DNA of 64,000 nt, from NCBI RefSeq assembly GCF_002022275.1, contig NZ_MSDF01000007.1, positions 244,394 through 308,393 of the forward strand. Reading direction: 5' to 3'. Both the position numbers and the translations under genes were made by a program. Positions within the stretch are counted from its first letter, which is position 1, and each line of letters starts with the position of its first letter. The notes below the pieces were generated by a model, which made no database searches, was not told the origin of the DNA, and saw only the letters and a list, made by a program, of their open reading frames with translations. This document shows, piece after piece, positions 51,954 to 59,926 of this stretch. This stretch comes from Pseudomonas fluorescens (GTDB lineage Bacteria > Pseudomonadota > Gammaproteobacteria > Pseudomonadales > Pseudomonadaceae).

Positions 51954-52190
51954 TCAGGCGGCAGGAGAAATGTCGAGGATTTGAATGCTGTTCTGGTCTT
52001 TGAGAATTTTGACCGTAGGCTCGGGCTTGCGGCCCTCCAGGTCATTAAGGTCAAGTTCGGCCGCAACCGGCAGCAACTTGTTGCGAATCATGTGCGCAGC
52101 ATCTTCGAGGCTGGGCTTTTGTTCGCAGGTGAACTGCTCCACGACCTGTACGCCGTGATCATCAACGAAGGTAATTTGCCAGGTTTGCAT
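51954..52190 (-). CDS. small hypothetical cytosolic protein, 78 aa
   Basis: I recognise no domain. It begins MQTWQITFVDDHGVQVVEQF and has no signal or membrane segment; a beta-strand-rich N-terminus and a helical middle are likely. The ATG at 52190 is preceded by a strong GAGGAGGCACCG, which excludes the longer frame starting at 52226. Pseudomonas-restricted small proteins of this kind have no known role. Confidence 0.75.
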   Translation of the reverse strand: MQTWQITFVDDHGVQVVEQFTCEQKPSLEDAAHMIRNKLLPVAAELDLNDLEGRKPEPTVKILKDQNSIQILDISPAA

Positions 52191-52293
52191 CGGTGCCTCC
52201 TCGATAAAGCCCGTATGTGGGCTCACATCTATCTGGACCTTGAGGGTTCGCCAAACGTTCCACCCAAGGCCGGAAGCACCGGATCAGCTGCGC

Positions 52294-52899
52294 TTATTTT
52301 TCAGCGTGTTCTTTCAAGGCTTTCAAGGTGTTGAACGGCGCGTCCACCACGAACTTGTTGGCCAGCCACGACGGCACGCTGCCACCTGGCTCGGTGTGTA
52401 CCTGGTAGGTCACTTCGGTTTCGGTAGGGCTTTTGGGTACCAGTTTCCAGTAGCCATCTACTTGGGCCACGCGCACGTAACCTTTGACTTCAGGCTGGTA
52501 GGTCGGCACTTCCAGCAATTTACGGGTGACGGTGCCATCCGCTGCCTTGGACGTGGTGATTTCGAGGATCGAATCGCGGTCGGTCACCGGGAACGGTGCC
52601 TTGAACTGGGTGTAGGTCCAGCTCTTGTCGCCTTCGGTCTTGAGCAGTTTTTGCGATTTGCATTCGTGGATCCAGGAGCAGGCACCGGCGACGTCTTCCT
52701 GCAGGGCCTGGATCTTGGCGACAGGCGCCTTGATCACGGTCACACCGCGGTAGGCCTTGTACTTGGAGCCGGCAATTTCGCTCAAGGACACTTTGATACC
52801 GTCTTCGTCCTTGGCGACTTGCCAATCCTCAGCCTGGGCAGTGGCAGCAAACAACACCGTAAAACCGCACAACACAGCCATTCGTTTCAGCGAACCCAT
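52294..52899 (-). CDS. START/SRPBCC-domain periplasmic protein
   Basis: A 201-aa exported lipid-binding-fold protein. The signal peptide ends near ATAQA-EDW (residue about 25), followed by a START-like domain with CSWIHECKSQKLLK, FPVTDRDSILEITT and the C-terminal long helix ending LKALKEHAEK. Such proteins bind hydrophobic ligands. The ATG at 52899 follows AAGGAATACAACA. Ligand unknown. Confidence 0.87.
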   Translation of the reverse strand: MGSLKRMAVLCGFTVLFAATAQAEDWQVAKDEDGIKVSLSEIAGSKYKAYRGVTVIKAPVAKIQALQEDVAGACSWIHECKSQKLLKTEGDKSWTYTQFKAPFPVTDRDSILEITTSKAADGTVTRKLLEVPTYQPEVKGYVRVAQVDGYWKLVPKSPTETEVTYQVHTEPGGSVPSWLANKFVVDAPFNTLKALKEHAEK

Positions 52900-52940
52900 T
52901 GTTGTATTCCTTATTGTTGAAGTTCCGATAGTAAAGCCCA

Positions 52941-53195
52941 TCAAGCCGCCGTCATCTGCTCCCACCAGCCGATCAACCGGATGGCATCGGCCTGGTCGGT
53001 GCCGCACACATCCAGATCTGCCTTGAAGTCACTGCACACCGCTGGGCGCTCGGGCCTGCCAAACAGCTGGCATAGCTGTTCGACCGACAAGTGCAGGCAG
53101 CGTTCGCCCGCCGGTTTGCCCTGGGGCATTCCCGGCAGCGGTGAACTGATGGAGGGGGCGATGCAGCATGCGCCACAGCCTTCACGGCATTTCAT
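52941..53195 (-). CDS. YkgJ-family cysteine cluster protein
   Basis: An 84-aa protein with the YkgJ metal-binding cysteines: MKCREGCGACCIAPSISSPL, CLHLS, AVCSDF and the late Cys of DVCGTDQ. The family probably coordinates zinc or an Fe-S cluster; no substrate is known. It precedes the START-domain gene on the same strand by about 40 bp. Confidence 0.9.
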   Translation of the reverse strand: MKCREGCGACCIAPSISSPLPGMPQGKPAGERCLHLSVEQLCQLFGRPERPAVCSDFKADLDVCGTDQADAIRLIGWWEQMTAA

Positions 53196-53356
53196 GAACA
53201 GCAGGTCCTCGACGACTCAATAGGGATGGCCGGGCTAGAGTACGCCCTTAAACAGCCGTTTTAAAATGGTCTAACAGGGGTTTTTCGCACAAAACAAAAG
53301 TGACTGACCAGTCTGCGACAGATGGTCGATAGCTTGCGTCACCTTTGAGGAAACGT

Positions 53357-53848
53357 TTATTGCTTGAATTCGAAATCCAGCGCCGCACCTTCCACTTCTC
53401 GACGCTCGTCGTTACGCAACTGCAGCTTCATTTCGTTGCTGAGCAAGCGGCCGTTGATTTGGAACGCACTGTTATCGGTGGGCTTCTCGGCGAACATCGG
53501 CGGCAGTAACGGCACGCTTTTGGGCTTGGGCATGGTACCGATGGGCTGCAAATGCCTGACCATGTCAGACGGCAAGGTGAGGTCCAACTGTGCCGGTGGC
53601 AGTTTGGTCTGAGCCACTTCGTGGGCCGACTTCGACTTGCTTGCGATCGGTGCGCGCTTCTTCACCGTGGCGGCTTTTTTCTTGGCTGCCGGGGCTTTTT
53701 TGACAGGCGCCGGCTTCTTCGCGGGGGTTTTGTGCTGGCTGCTGGCCGCAGGCGGGCTGTCAGCCACGGGAGGCGCCGCCAGCACAGTGCCGACGTTACA
53801 CAGGCTTAACAGGCCAATCATCACAGCAGCGCGAACAATAGAGGTCAT
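53357..53848 (-). CDS. secreted Lys/Ala/Pro-rich hypothetical protein
   Basis: A 163-aa protein with a signal peptide (cleavage near VLAAPP), a low-complexity Lys-Ala-Pro stretch (AKKPAPVKKAPAAKKKAATV, residues about 43-62) resembling histone H1-like tails, and a more ordered C-terminal part (LDLTLPSDMVRHLQPIG and SNEMKLQLRNDE). I do not recognise the family. The basic tract may bind nucleic acid or anionic envelope polymers. Confidence 0.75.
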   Translation of the reverse strand: MTSIVRAAVMIGLLSLCNVGTVLAAPPVADSPPAASSQHKTPAKKPAPVKKAPAAKKKAATVKKRAPIASKSKSAHEVAQTKLPPAQLDLTLPSDMVRHLQPIGTMPKPKSVPLLPPMFAEKPTDNSAFQINGRLLSNEMKLQLRNDERREVEGAALDFEFKQ

Positions 53849-53952
53849 ATTGCCTACAGCATTAAAGGCAGAGGGCCATATGCTCGCTTGTTGTGCACGG
53901 CATGACAAGCATGGAAATCAGCCAGCTATCGGTACTGTCCCCATTCCGTGCC

Positions 53953-55392
53953 TCAAAAGCCGGCTGCCGTTTCCAGGCACAACTGGCTGGCCAGCATCCC
54001 TAGCGTCATCAGCGCGCGCTCTGCCTCGCGGTTCCACGGCGTACCGCAGTTGAGGCGAATACAGTGGTTGAACTGTTCCGTATTGCTGAAAATCACCCCC
54101 GGCGCAATGCTGATGCCCTGTTGCAGTGCGCGCACGTGCAGTTCCTGGGTATTGACCCGCCCGGGCAAACTGACCCACAGGATGAAGCCGCCCGTCGGCC
54201 GGGTCATCTGCGTACCTTCGGGAAAGTATTGCTGCACCGCCAACTGAAACGCGCTGAGGTTCTTGCGGTATTCCTGGCGGATGTAGCGCAGGTGGCGGTC
54301 GTAACCGCCGTTCTCCAGGTACGCCGCAACGCCCATCTGGGTGACGCTGCACGCCGAGTGGGTGCTGAACATCTGCAGGCGCTGGATTTCCTGCTGGTAT
54401 TTGCCGGCGATCATCCAGCCGATGCGCACGCCGGGAGACAAGGTCTTGGAAAAGCTTGAGCAGTAGATCACCCGGTCCAGGCGGTCGTAGGCTTTCAGGG
54501 CCTTGGTGCGGCCCAGTTCGAACATCAGTTCGCCGTAGATATCGTCCTCGACGATCTGAATATCGAAATCCGAGGCCAGGCGCAGCAACTGTTTCTGCCG
54601 CTCTTCGGGCATGGTCGCGCCCAGCGGGTTGCTCAGGCGCGTGGTCAGCACCAGGGCTTTGATCGACCACTGGTTTGCCGCCAGCTGTAGCGCTTCAAGG
54701 CTCATGCCGGTGGACGGGTCACTGGGGATCTCGATGACTTTGAGGCCCAGCAAGTCGGCCAACTGCAACAAACCGTAATAGGTCGGTGATTCAGCCGCGA
54801 TCAGGTCGCCAGGGCGCGTCAGCACACGCAATGACATCTGCAACGCGTCGACACAACCGTGGGTGATCACCACTTCGGAAGGGTCGACTACGACGCCGGC
54901 GTCACGCATGCGAATCGCGACCTGACGGCGCAGTGGCTCAAAACCGGGGCTGAACATGTAACTGAATGCCCGTGGGCTCTGAAACCGCGTGACCTTGGCC
55001 AGTTGCTGGTGCAACGCGCGTACAGGCAAATAATCGACGCTCGGCACGGCGGCGCCCAGCGGGAACACGCCTTCACGGCGCGACTCCACCAACACCTGCT
55101 GGATGATGCTGCTGCGGGTGACCAAGCCCGGGCGCTCAACGCGTGCGATGTCGGGCGTCGGTGCGGTGAGCGCGGGTGTCTGGTGCACGTAGTAACCCGA
55201 TTGCGGCCGCGCCCGGATCAACCCCTGGTCTTCCAGGTTGGCGTAAGCCTGCAACACCGTCGCGTGGCTGACGTTGAGCTGGGAGCTCATTTTGCGCACC
55301 GAAGGCACACGCTCGCCGGGTTGATAGACACCGCGCCGGATGTCTTCAGCCAGTTGCTGGGCGATACGTTGGTAGAGCAACAGATTGGTCAT
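53953..55392 (-). CDS. MocR-type PLP-dependent regulator
   Basis: A 479-aa GntR/aminotransferase fusion. Residues 1-75 are a winged helix (YQPGERVPSVRKMSSQLNVS near residue 22); residues 100-470 form a fold-type I aminotransferase domain with the PLP lysine in CSSFSKTLSPGVRIGW near residue 310 and the EDDIYGEL segment. It probably senses an amino compound as a PLP adduct and controls its own or a distant promoter. Direct repeats typical of MocR operators lie just upstream at 55441-55474. Confidence 0.93.
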   Translation of the reverse strand: MTNLLLYQRIAQQLAEDIRRGVYQPGERVPSVRKMSSQLNVSHATVLQAYANLEDQGLIRARPQSGYYVHQTPALTAPTPDIARVERPGLVTRSSIIQQVLVESRREGVFPLGAAVPSVDYLPVRALHQQLAKVTRFQSPRAFSYMFSPGFEPLRRQVAIRMRDAGVVVDPSEVVITHGCVDALQMSLRVLTRPGDLIAAESPTYYGLLQLADLLGLKVIEIPSDPSTGMSLEALQLAANQWSIKALVLTTRLSNPLGATMPEERQKQLLRLASDFDIQIVEDDIYGELMFELGRTKALKAYDRLDRVIYCSSFSKTLSPGVRIGWMIAGKYQQEIQRLQMFSTHSACSVTQMGVAAYLENGGYDRHLRYIRQEYRKNLSAFQLAVQQYFPEGTQMTRPTGGFILWVSLPGRVNTQELHVRALQQGISIAPGVIFSNTEQFNHCIRLNCGTPWNREAERALMTLGMLASQLCLETAAGF

Positions 55393-55440
55393 GACGCAGC
55401 ACTCGATTTCACGGGTATTTTATTTTTGTGTGAAACATAC

Positions 55441-55474
55441 CGGCACAGTTTAAAAGTGTACGGGGACAGTTGCC
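55441..55474. promoter_or_regulatory. candidate MocR operator (direct repeats)
   Basis: ACAGTT occurs at 55445-55450 and 55466-55471, in the contexts GGCACAGTTTAA and GGGGACAGTTGCC, exactly 21 bp or two helical turns apart. This lies 50-80 bp upstream of the MocR start. MocR regulators such as GabR and PdxR bind paired direct repeats. Confidence 0.5.
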
Positions 55475-55530
55475 ACAATAGTCGAGCGCGGGCGGCAGTG
55501 ACAGAAAAAACTGTAAGGGTGTGGACATGA

Positions 55531-55554
55531 AAAACCCGATCAGCGATCGGGTTT
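55531..55554 (-). terminator. Rho-independent terminator of the OmpA-lipoprotein operon
   Basis: AAACCCGATCAGCGATCGGGTTT forms a stem-loop; on the minus strand it is followed by TTTTCATG. It lies downstream of the leftward OmpA operon, with a REP doublet in between. Confidence 0.75.
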
Positions 55555-55561
55555 GCTTTGG

Positions 55562-55646
55562 GTGGGAGCTGGCTTGCCTGCGATGGCATCGCCTCGGTAC
55601 ATCTGGCGGACCGCGGTGAGGCTATCGCAGGCAAGCCAGCTCCCAC
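55562..55646. repeat. REP doublet after the OmpA operon
   Basis: Inverted GTGGGAGCTGGCTTGCCTGC units separated by about 37 nt. Confidence 0.88.
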
Positions 55647-55665
55647 AGAGTTCTGTGTAGGGCGC

Positions 55666-56481
55666 CTAGCGGGCGGCGCCGAGCTGGCCCTTTTCGTCGG
55701 AGAACACGATCTCTACCCGACGGTTCTGCGCCCTGCCCCGCTCGGAGGCGTTGGCTTCCACCGGGTACTGGTCGCCATAGCCTTCAACCTGGATGCGTTT
55801 TTCATCGATCCCCAGGTCCATCAACACATCGGCCACCGATTGCGCACGATCGCGAGACAGTTTGAGGTTTTCCTGCTCGCCACCGGTATTGTCGGTGTAA
55901 CCCTCAATGCGCACCACGCGCTTGGGATTGAGTTGCAGGAATTGCACGATTTTCAGCACGGTGCGGTTGGCTGAGTTTTCCAGTTCCGCTTCGCCCGTGT
56001 CGAACAGCACGTCGCCCAGGGTCATCACCAGGCCGCGGTCGGTCTGGGTGGTGGTCAGGCTGGCAATCTGCTCTTCAAGCCATTTGCCCTGCTGTTGCAC
56101 GCTGGCCAGTTTGTTTTCACGCAGGGCCAGTTGCAGGCGCTGGCGTTCCAGCTCGAGCTTGCTGCCGCGCTCGGCGTTGAGGCCTTGCTCGGTGTGTTCG
56201 CGGGCGATCGCACTGTAGCGCTGGCTCAGGTAGGCGTAATGCACCACGTCGGCGCCGCTGCCCCAGTAGCTGGACAAACGGTCGGCGCGGGCCAGGGATT
56301 CCCCCGCGCGAATCACGTCTTTAGGGGCAAAGCGCAACACATTGGCGTCTTCCTTGACCTTCTGGAAGTCGTTGCCTGCCTGTTGCAATGCCTGTTCGCT
56401 GCTGGGTTGGCTGGCACAACCGCCGAGCGCCGCACTGCCCAGCAATACGGCGCAGCTCAATCCACGAATCATCGGGCTCAT
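55666..56481 (-). CDS. OmpA-family peptidoglycan-binding lipoprotein
   Basis: A 271-aa lipoprotein: signal with lipobox ALGGC, a DUF4398-like helical region (residues about 25-125, coiled-coil with GLNAERGSKLELERQRLQLA) and a C-terminal OmpA domain (residues about 150-265) with VRIEGYTDNTGGEQENLKLS and RAQSVADVL, the peptidoglycan-binding site. It links the outer membrane to the wall. It overlaps the DUF4398 lipoprotein gene by 4 nt. Confidence 0.92.
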   Translation of the reverse strand: MSPMIRGLSCAVLLGSAALGGCASQPSSEQALQQAGNDFQKVKEDANVLRFAPKDVIRAGESLARADRLSSYWGSGADVVHYAYLSQRYSAIAREHTEQGLNAERGSKLELERQRLQLALRENKLASVQQQGKWLEEQIASLTTTQTDRGLVMTLGDVLFDTGEAELENSANRTVLKIVQFLQLNPKRVVRIEGYTDNTGGEQENLKLSRDRAQSVADVLMDLGIDEKRIQVEGYGDQYPVEANASERGRAQNRRVEIVFSDEKGQLGAAR

Positions 56482-56840
56482 TGGGCTTCTCCCAACTGCA
56501 GTTGCTTGCGCAGGCGGGTGATGCGGCTGTTGAGCACGTTCAGTTGCTCCTGGCTTTTGCGGGTCAACACTTGGGCTTCGGCGAGGCGCGCATCCAGCTC
56601 GGCCTGTTCGGCGCGCATGCGTGCGTGCTTGTAGGACTCATCCGCCATATCCGCCTTGGCTCGGGCGAATTTGTCTTCGGCCAGTTTGAGTTCAGGCGAT
56701 TCATCGGTAGTGGCACCCACTGCACCGGCTTGTTCCAGGGCTTGCTGGGTCAGGCGAATTTGTTCATTCGGCGCAGGATCGGCTGCACATCCCGCCAAAG
56801 CGACAACGGCGAGGGCCGCGAAAAGAGGTCGAAGAGTCAC
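56478..56840 (-). CDS. DUF4398 lipoprotein
   Basis: A 120-aa lipoprotein with lipobox ALAGC and a long helical, charged body (AKADMADESYKHARMRAEQA and following), the DUF4398 pattern. It is paired with the OmpA-domain lipoprotein, whose own N-terminal half is of the same type, so the two may form coiled-coil oligomers in the periplasm. Confidence 0.88.
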   Translation of the reverse strand: MTLRPLFAALAVVALAGCAADPAPNEQIRLTQQALEQAGAVGATTDESPELKLAEDKFARAKADMADESYKHARMRAEQAELDARLAEAQVLTRKSQEQLNVLNSRITRLRKQLQLGEAQ

Positions 56841-56849
56841 TGTAAATCC

Positions 56850-57665
56850 TTACTTTGCTGGGGTGCCGACGGGTTGCTGCAGTTGCGCTTTCCAACGCTC
56901 AAGATTGCGCTGCAAAGCGACCTGCGCCACATCGGACGCGGGCAATTCTGTCATCTTTTTCGCCAGCTGTCCGCGCAGCCACGGATCATTGCAGGCCGAG
57001 TTGTGGGAGATGGCCAGGTACAGGCCGGGCTGGTCGATGGGAATGTCACGGGCGATAAGGTCTTTGCTCATGCCCAGCGTCTGAGCCATGGCCATGCCGG
57101 AATAACGCCCGGCGAGCACGTAGTCCACCTCGCCCAGCAGCAGCTTCTGGAAGGCTGGCGTCAAGGTGGGCAGGCGTTGCAGAGTGAGTTGCTGGCCGGC
57201 GAAGGTTTCGAAGTCGGCACTCAGGCGGGCACGCTCCGAGACCGCGCCCTTGTGACCGTGCAGGTCAGCCGCCGTGGTGTAGACCAGTGGCGAATCCTTG
57301 CGCGTCCAGACCAGATAATCGATCTGCACCAATGCCGGGTGAATGTAGTCGAGGGTTTCCAGCTCGCCCAGGTTCAGCGGCGCGTCGGCGAGGATGTCCA
57401 TGCGCCCGCTGCGCACTTCGTCCAGGGCCAGCGAGCGTTTGCCGCCGTAGAGCAGGTCGATTTTAAGGCCCAGCTCTTTGCCCACGTGTTGCAGCACGTC
57501 GGCGGTGGCGCCGATCAGGTGCGTCGGGTCTTGCGGGTCACGCCACAGCAACGGGGGTGCGTCCGGGCTGCCGGTGATCACCAGGCGATCGCATTTGCCG
57601 GCGGCCAGCGACAACGCAGGCAGCAATGTGAGGCCCAGCAGTACAGCCCAAGGGCGCAGTTCCAT
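56850..57665 (-). CDS. periplasmic solute-binding protein (family 3), orphan
   Basis: A 271-aa exported protein: signal ending ALSLAAG, then a type II binding fold with DRLVITGSPDAPPLLWRDPQ near the N-terminus and GKRSLALDEVRSGRMDILAD. No permease or ATPase is adjacent; it stands upstream of the two lipoprotein genes with a 9-bp gap. It may serve as a sensor or envelope component rather than a transporter part. The ATG at 57665 was chosen; the longer frame would overlap the etfA terminator and 3' end. Confidence 0.85.
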   Translation of the reverse strand: MELRPWAVLLGLTLLPALSLAAGKCDRLVITGSPDAPPLLWRDPQDPTHLIGATADVLQHVGKELGLKIDLLYGGKRSLALDEVRSGRMDILADAPLNLGELETLDYIHPALVQIDYLVWTRKDSPLVYTTAADLHGHKGAVSERARLSADFETFAGQQLTLQRLPTLTPAFQKLLLGEVDYVLAGRYSGMAMAQTLGMSKDLIARDIPIDQPGLYLAISHNSACNDPWLRGQLAKKMTELPASDVAQVALQRNLERWKAQLQQPVGTPAK

Positions 57666-57686
57666 GGCGTGTGTCTCCAGCGAGTC

Positions 57687-57716
57687 AAAAAAAAGCCCGG
57701 TCACAAGGACCGGGCT
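57687..57716 (-). terminator. Rho-independent terminator of etfBA
   Basis: On the minus strand AGCCCGGTCCTTGTGACCGGGCT is followed by eight T. It lies about 20 bp beyond the etfA stop. Confidence 0.9.
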
Positions 57717-57738
57717 CTTTATAAGTGAAGCGACTGGA

Positions 57739-58668
57739 TTAGACCAGCTTCTCCAACTCGGGTACGGCTTCGAACAAGTCCGCCACCAAGCCGTAATCGG
57801 CCACCTGGAAGATCGGTGCTTCTTCGTCCTTGTTGATCGCAACGATCACTTTGGAGTCTTTCATACCGGCCAAGTGCTGGATCGCGCCGGAGATACCGAC
57901 GGCGATGTACAGCTGTGGCGCAACGATTTTGCCGGTCTGGCCGACCTGCATATCGTTGGGTACGAAACCTGCGTCAACGGCCGCGCGGGAAGCGCCGACC
58001 GCAGCGCCCAGCTTGTCAGCCAGGGCGTACAGGTGTTTGAAGTTGTCACCGTTCTGCATGCCGCGACCGCCGGAAACGACGATCTTGGCAGCGGTCAGCT
58101 CAGGACGGTCCGACTTGGCCAGCTCTTCGCCAACAAAGCTGGAGGTGCCAGCGTCGTGGGCAGCGGAGACAGCTTCAACAGCAGCCGAACCGCCTTCAGC
58201 AGCCACCGGGTCGAAACCGGTGGCGCGCACGGTGATCACTTTGACGGCAGCGGTCGATTGCACGGTGGCAATGGCGTTACCGGCGTAGATCGGGCGCTTG
58301 AAGGTGTCAGCGCTTTCTACCGAGATGATCTCGGAGATCTGGTCAACGTCCAGCTGCGCGGCAACGCGTGGCAGGATGTTTTTGCCGTTGGACGTGGCGG
58401 CAGCCAGGATGTGGCTGTAGCCAGCGCCCAGCTCTGCAACCAGCGGAGCAACGTTTTCCGGCAGCTGATGCGCGTAAGCGGCGTTATCGGCCAGCAGCAC
58501 TTTGCTCACACCAGCGATTTTCGCGGCGGCGTCAGCCACGGCGGAAGCGCCCTGGCCAGCAACCAGCACGTGAATGTCGCCACCGATTTTAGCGGCGGCA
58601 GCCACGGTGTTAAGGGTGGCCGGAGCCACAACCTTGTTGTCGTGTTCTGCGATTACCAAGATAGTCAT
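57739..58668 (-). CDS. etfA: electron transfer flavoprotein alpha subunit
   Basis: A 309-aa FAD-binding subunit that takes electrons from acyl-CoA and related dehydrogenases. The signature [14 protein letters not shown] near residue 200 and the FAD loop [20 protein letters not shown] near residue 249 are present. It lies 2 bp after etfB, so the subunits are made together; ETF-QO is encoded divergently nearby and passes the electrons to ubiquinone. Confidence 0.97.
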   Translation of the reverse strand: MTILVIAEHDNKVVAPATLNTVAAAAKIGGDIHVLVAGQGASAVADAAAKIAGVSKVLLADNAAYAHQLPENVAPLVAELGAGYSHILAAATSNGKNILPRVAAQLDVDQISEIISVESADTFKRPIYAGNAIATVQSTAAVKVITVRATGFDPVAAEGGSAAVEAVSAAHDAGTSSFVGEELAKSDRPELTAAKIVVSGGRGMQNGDNFKHLYALADKLGAAVGASRAAVDAGFVPNDMQVGQTGKIVAPQLYIAVGISGAIQHLAGMKDSKVIVAINKDEEAPIFQVADYGLVADLFEAVPELEKLV

Positions 58669-58670
58669 GA

Positions 58671-59420
58671 TTAGATTACCTTCGCTTCGTTTTTCAGTTT
58701 CTCGACCAGTTCAGCCACCGACTTGACCTTGATGCCTGCGCTGCGGGCAGCCGGCGCTTCAACTTTCACGGTCTTGTTGGTGGAGGCGGTGGAAACGCCC
58801 AAAGCTTCTGGAGTCACCGACTCAAGCGGCTTCTTCTTGGCTTTCATGATGTTTGGCAGGGACGCGTAGCGCGGCTCGTTCAAACGCAGGTCGGTGGTGA
58901 CGATGGCCGGCAGTTTCAGGGAAACCGTCTGTGCGCCGCCGTCGATTTCACGGGTCACAGCCACACTGTCGCCGCTCACTTCAACCTTGGAGGCGAAGGT
59001 GCCCTGGCCGTAACCGGTCAGTGCAGCCAGCATCTGGCCGGTCTGGTTGTTGTCGCTGTCGATGGCTTGTTTGCCGAGGATCACCAGCTGAGGCTGTTCC
59101 TTGTCGACAACGGCTTTGAGCAGCTTGGCCACGGCCAGGGAGGTCAGCTCTTCAGCAGACTCAACCAGAATGGCGCGGTCGGCACCCAGTGCCAGGGCGG
59201 TACGCAGCTGCTCTTGAGCAGTGGTCGGGCCGATGGAAACCACAACGATTTCAGTCGCCACGCCTTTCTCTTTCAGGCGGACGGCTTCTTCCACAGCGAT
59301 TTCGCAGAAAGGGTTCATCGACATTTTGACGTTAGCAAGGTCGACGCCGGAATTGTCCGCCTTGACGCGAACTTTCACGTTGTAATCGACAACGCGTTTG
59401 ACAGCTACAAGAACCTTCAT
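58671..59420 (-). CDS. etfB: electron transfer flavoprotein beta subunit
   Basis: A 249-aa AMP-binding subunit of ETF. It shows the N-terminal [20 protein letters not shown], the [18 protein letters not shown] segment and the beta signature [20 protein letters not shown] (residues about 156-175). It partners EtfA and contributes the recognition loop for dehydrogenases ([20 protein letters not shown] region near residue 106). Confidence 0.97.
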   Translation of the reverse strand: MKVLVAVKRVVDYNVKVRVKADNSGVDLANVKMSMNPFCEIAVEEAVRLKEKGVATEIVVVSIGPTTAQEQLRTALALGADRAILVESAEELTSLAVAKLLKAVVDKEQPQLVILGKQAIDSDNNQTGQMLAALTGYGQGTFASKVEVSGDSVAVTREIDGGAQTVSLKLPAIVTTDLRLNEPRYASLPNIMKAKKKPLESVTPEALGVSTASTNKTVKVEAPAARSAGIKVKSVAELVEKLKNEAKVI

Positions 59421-59689
59421 GGATTCCTCGTTACTCTCCGGTGAAAAGAAAGTCGCCTAGGCGAACCTGGCGGTTGATGCTCATCGGCACACAAGGGCAC
59501 CTCCAAAAACCTCGGCGGGTAACCTTGCTCACGGGAAATGATGACCGTTCGTCAGTGGTGACTGAGAGGTCATTCTTTATCGCGGCGTGTAAACTGCGCG
59601 CCAGTGTTTCAGCGTGCGTCACCCGTCTTGCTTTTGGACGTGCTCTTGAAACCTGCGGTATGCCTACGGTATGCGCAAAACCGACCGTA

Positions 59690-59719
59690 TATTGACCGGA
59701 ACGCCTATTCTGGTCAATA
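59690..59719. promoter_or_regulatory. inverted repeat TATTGACC-N14-GGTCAATA
   Basis: Two perfect 8-bp arms (59690-59697 and 59712-59719) separated by 14 bp. The spacing puts the arms two helical turns apart, as for a dimeric regulator. No regulator is encoded next to it. Confidence 0.45.
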
Positions 59720-59777
59720 CGCCAAAATGGCCAGTCATAAGCCGCGTCTCTTTGATTTACCTAGCCTGCGGCCAATT

Positions 59778-59791
59778 CAAACAAACGTTTG
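59778..59791. promoter_or_regulatory. PsrA-like operator upstream of ETF-QO
   Basis: CAAACAAACGTTTG fits the PsrA consensus (G/C)AAAC-N2-4-GTTT(G/C), and the inner CAAACGTTTG is a perfect palindrome. PsrA is the long-chain-fatty-acid-responsive TetR repressor of beta-oxidation genes in Pseudomonas, so control of electron-transfer genes would be coherent. Confidence 0.55.
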
Positions 59792-59926
59792 TATTGGACG
59801 CTGGCAGTGGTGTAGATATAATGCGCCACCCAGAGAGAAAGGTGGGTCTTGCCGTTGTTGCGAGACGACACCGAAACTCCACCCATTAGAAAAAAAGCCT
59901 GTTGAGCCTTGAGTAGGAGATAGCCT

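Larger units (their letters stand above)
59421..59926. other. divergent promoter region etfBA / ETF-QO
   Basis: There is no gene in these 506 bases. They hold the promoters of both electron-transfer transcripts, an 8-bp inverted repeat at 59690-59719 and a CAAAC-N4-GTTTG box at 59778-59791. AT content rises near 59800-59830, where TGTAGATATAATG offers a -10-like box for ETF-QO. Confidence 0.5.
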
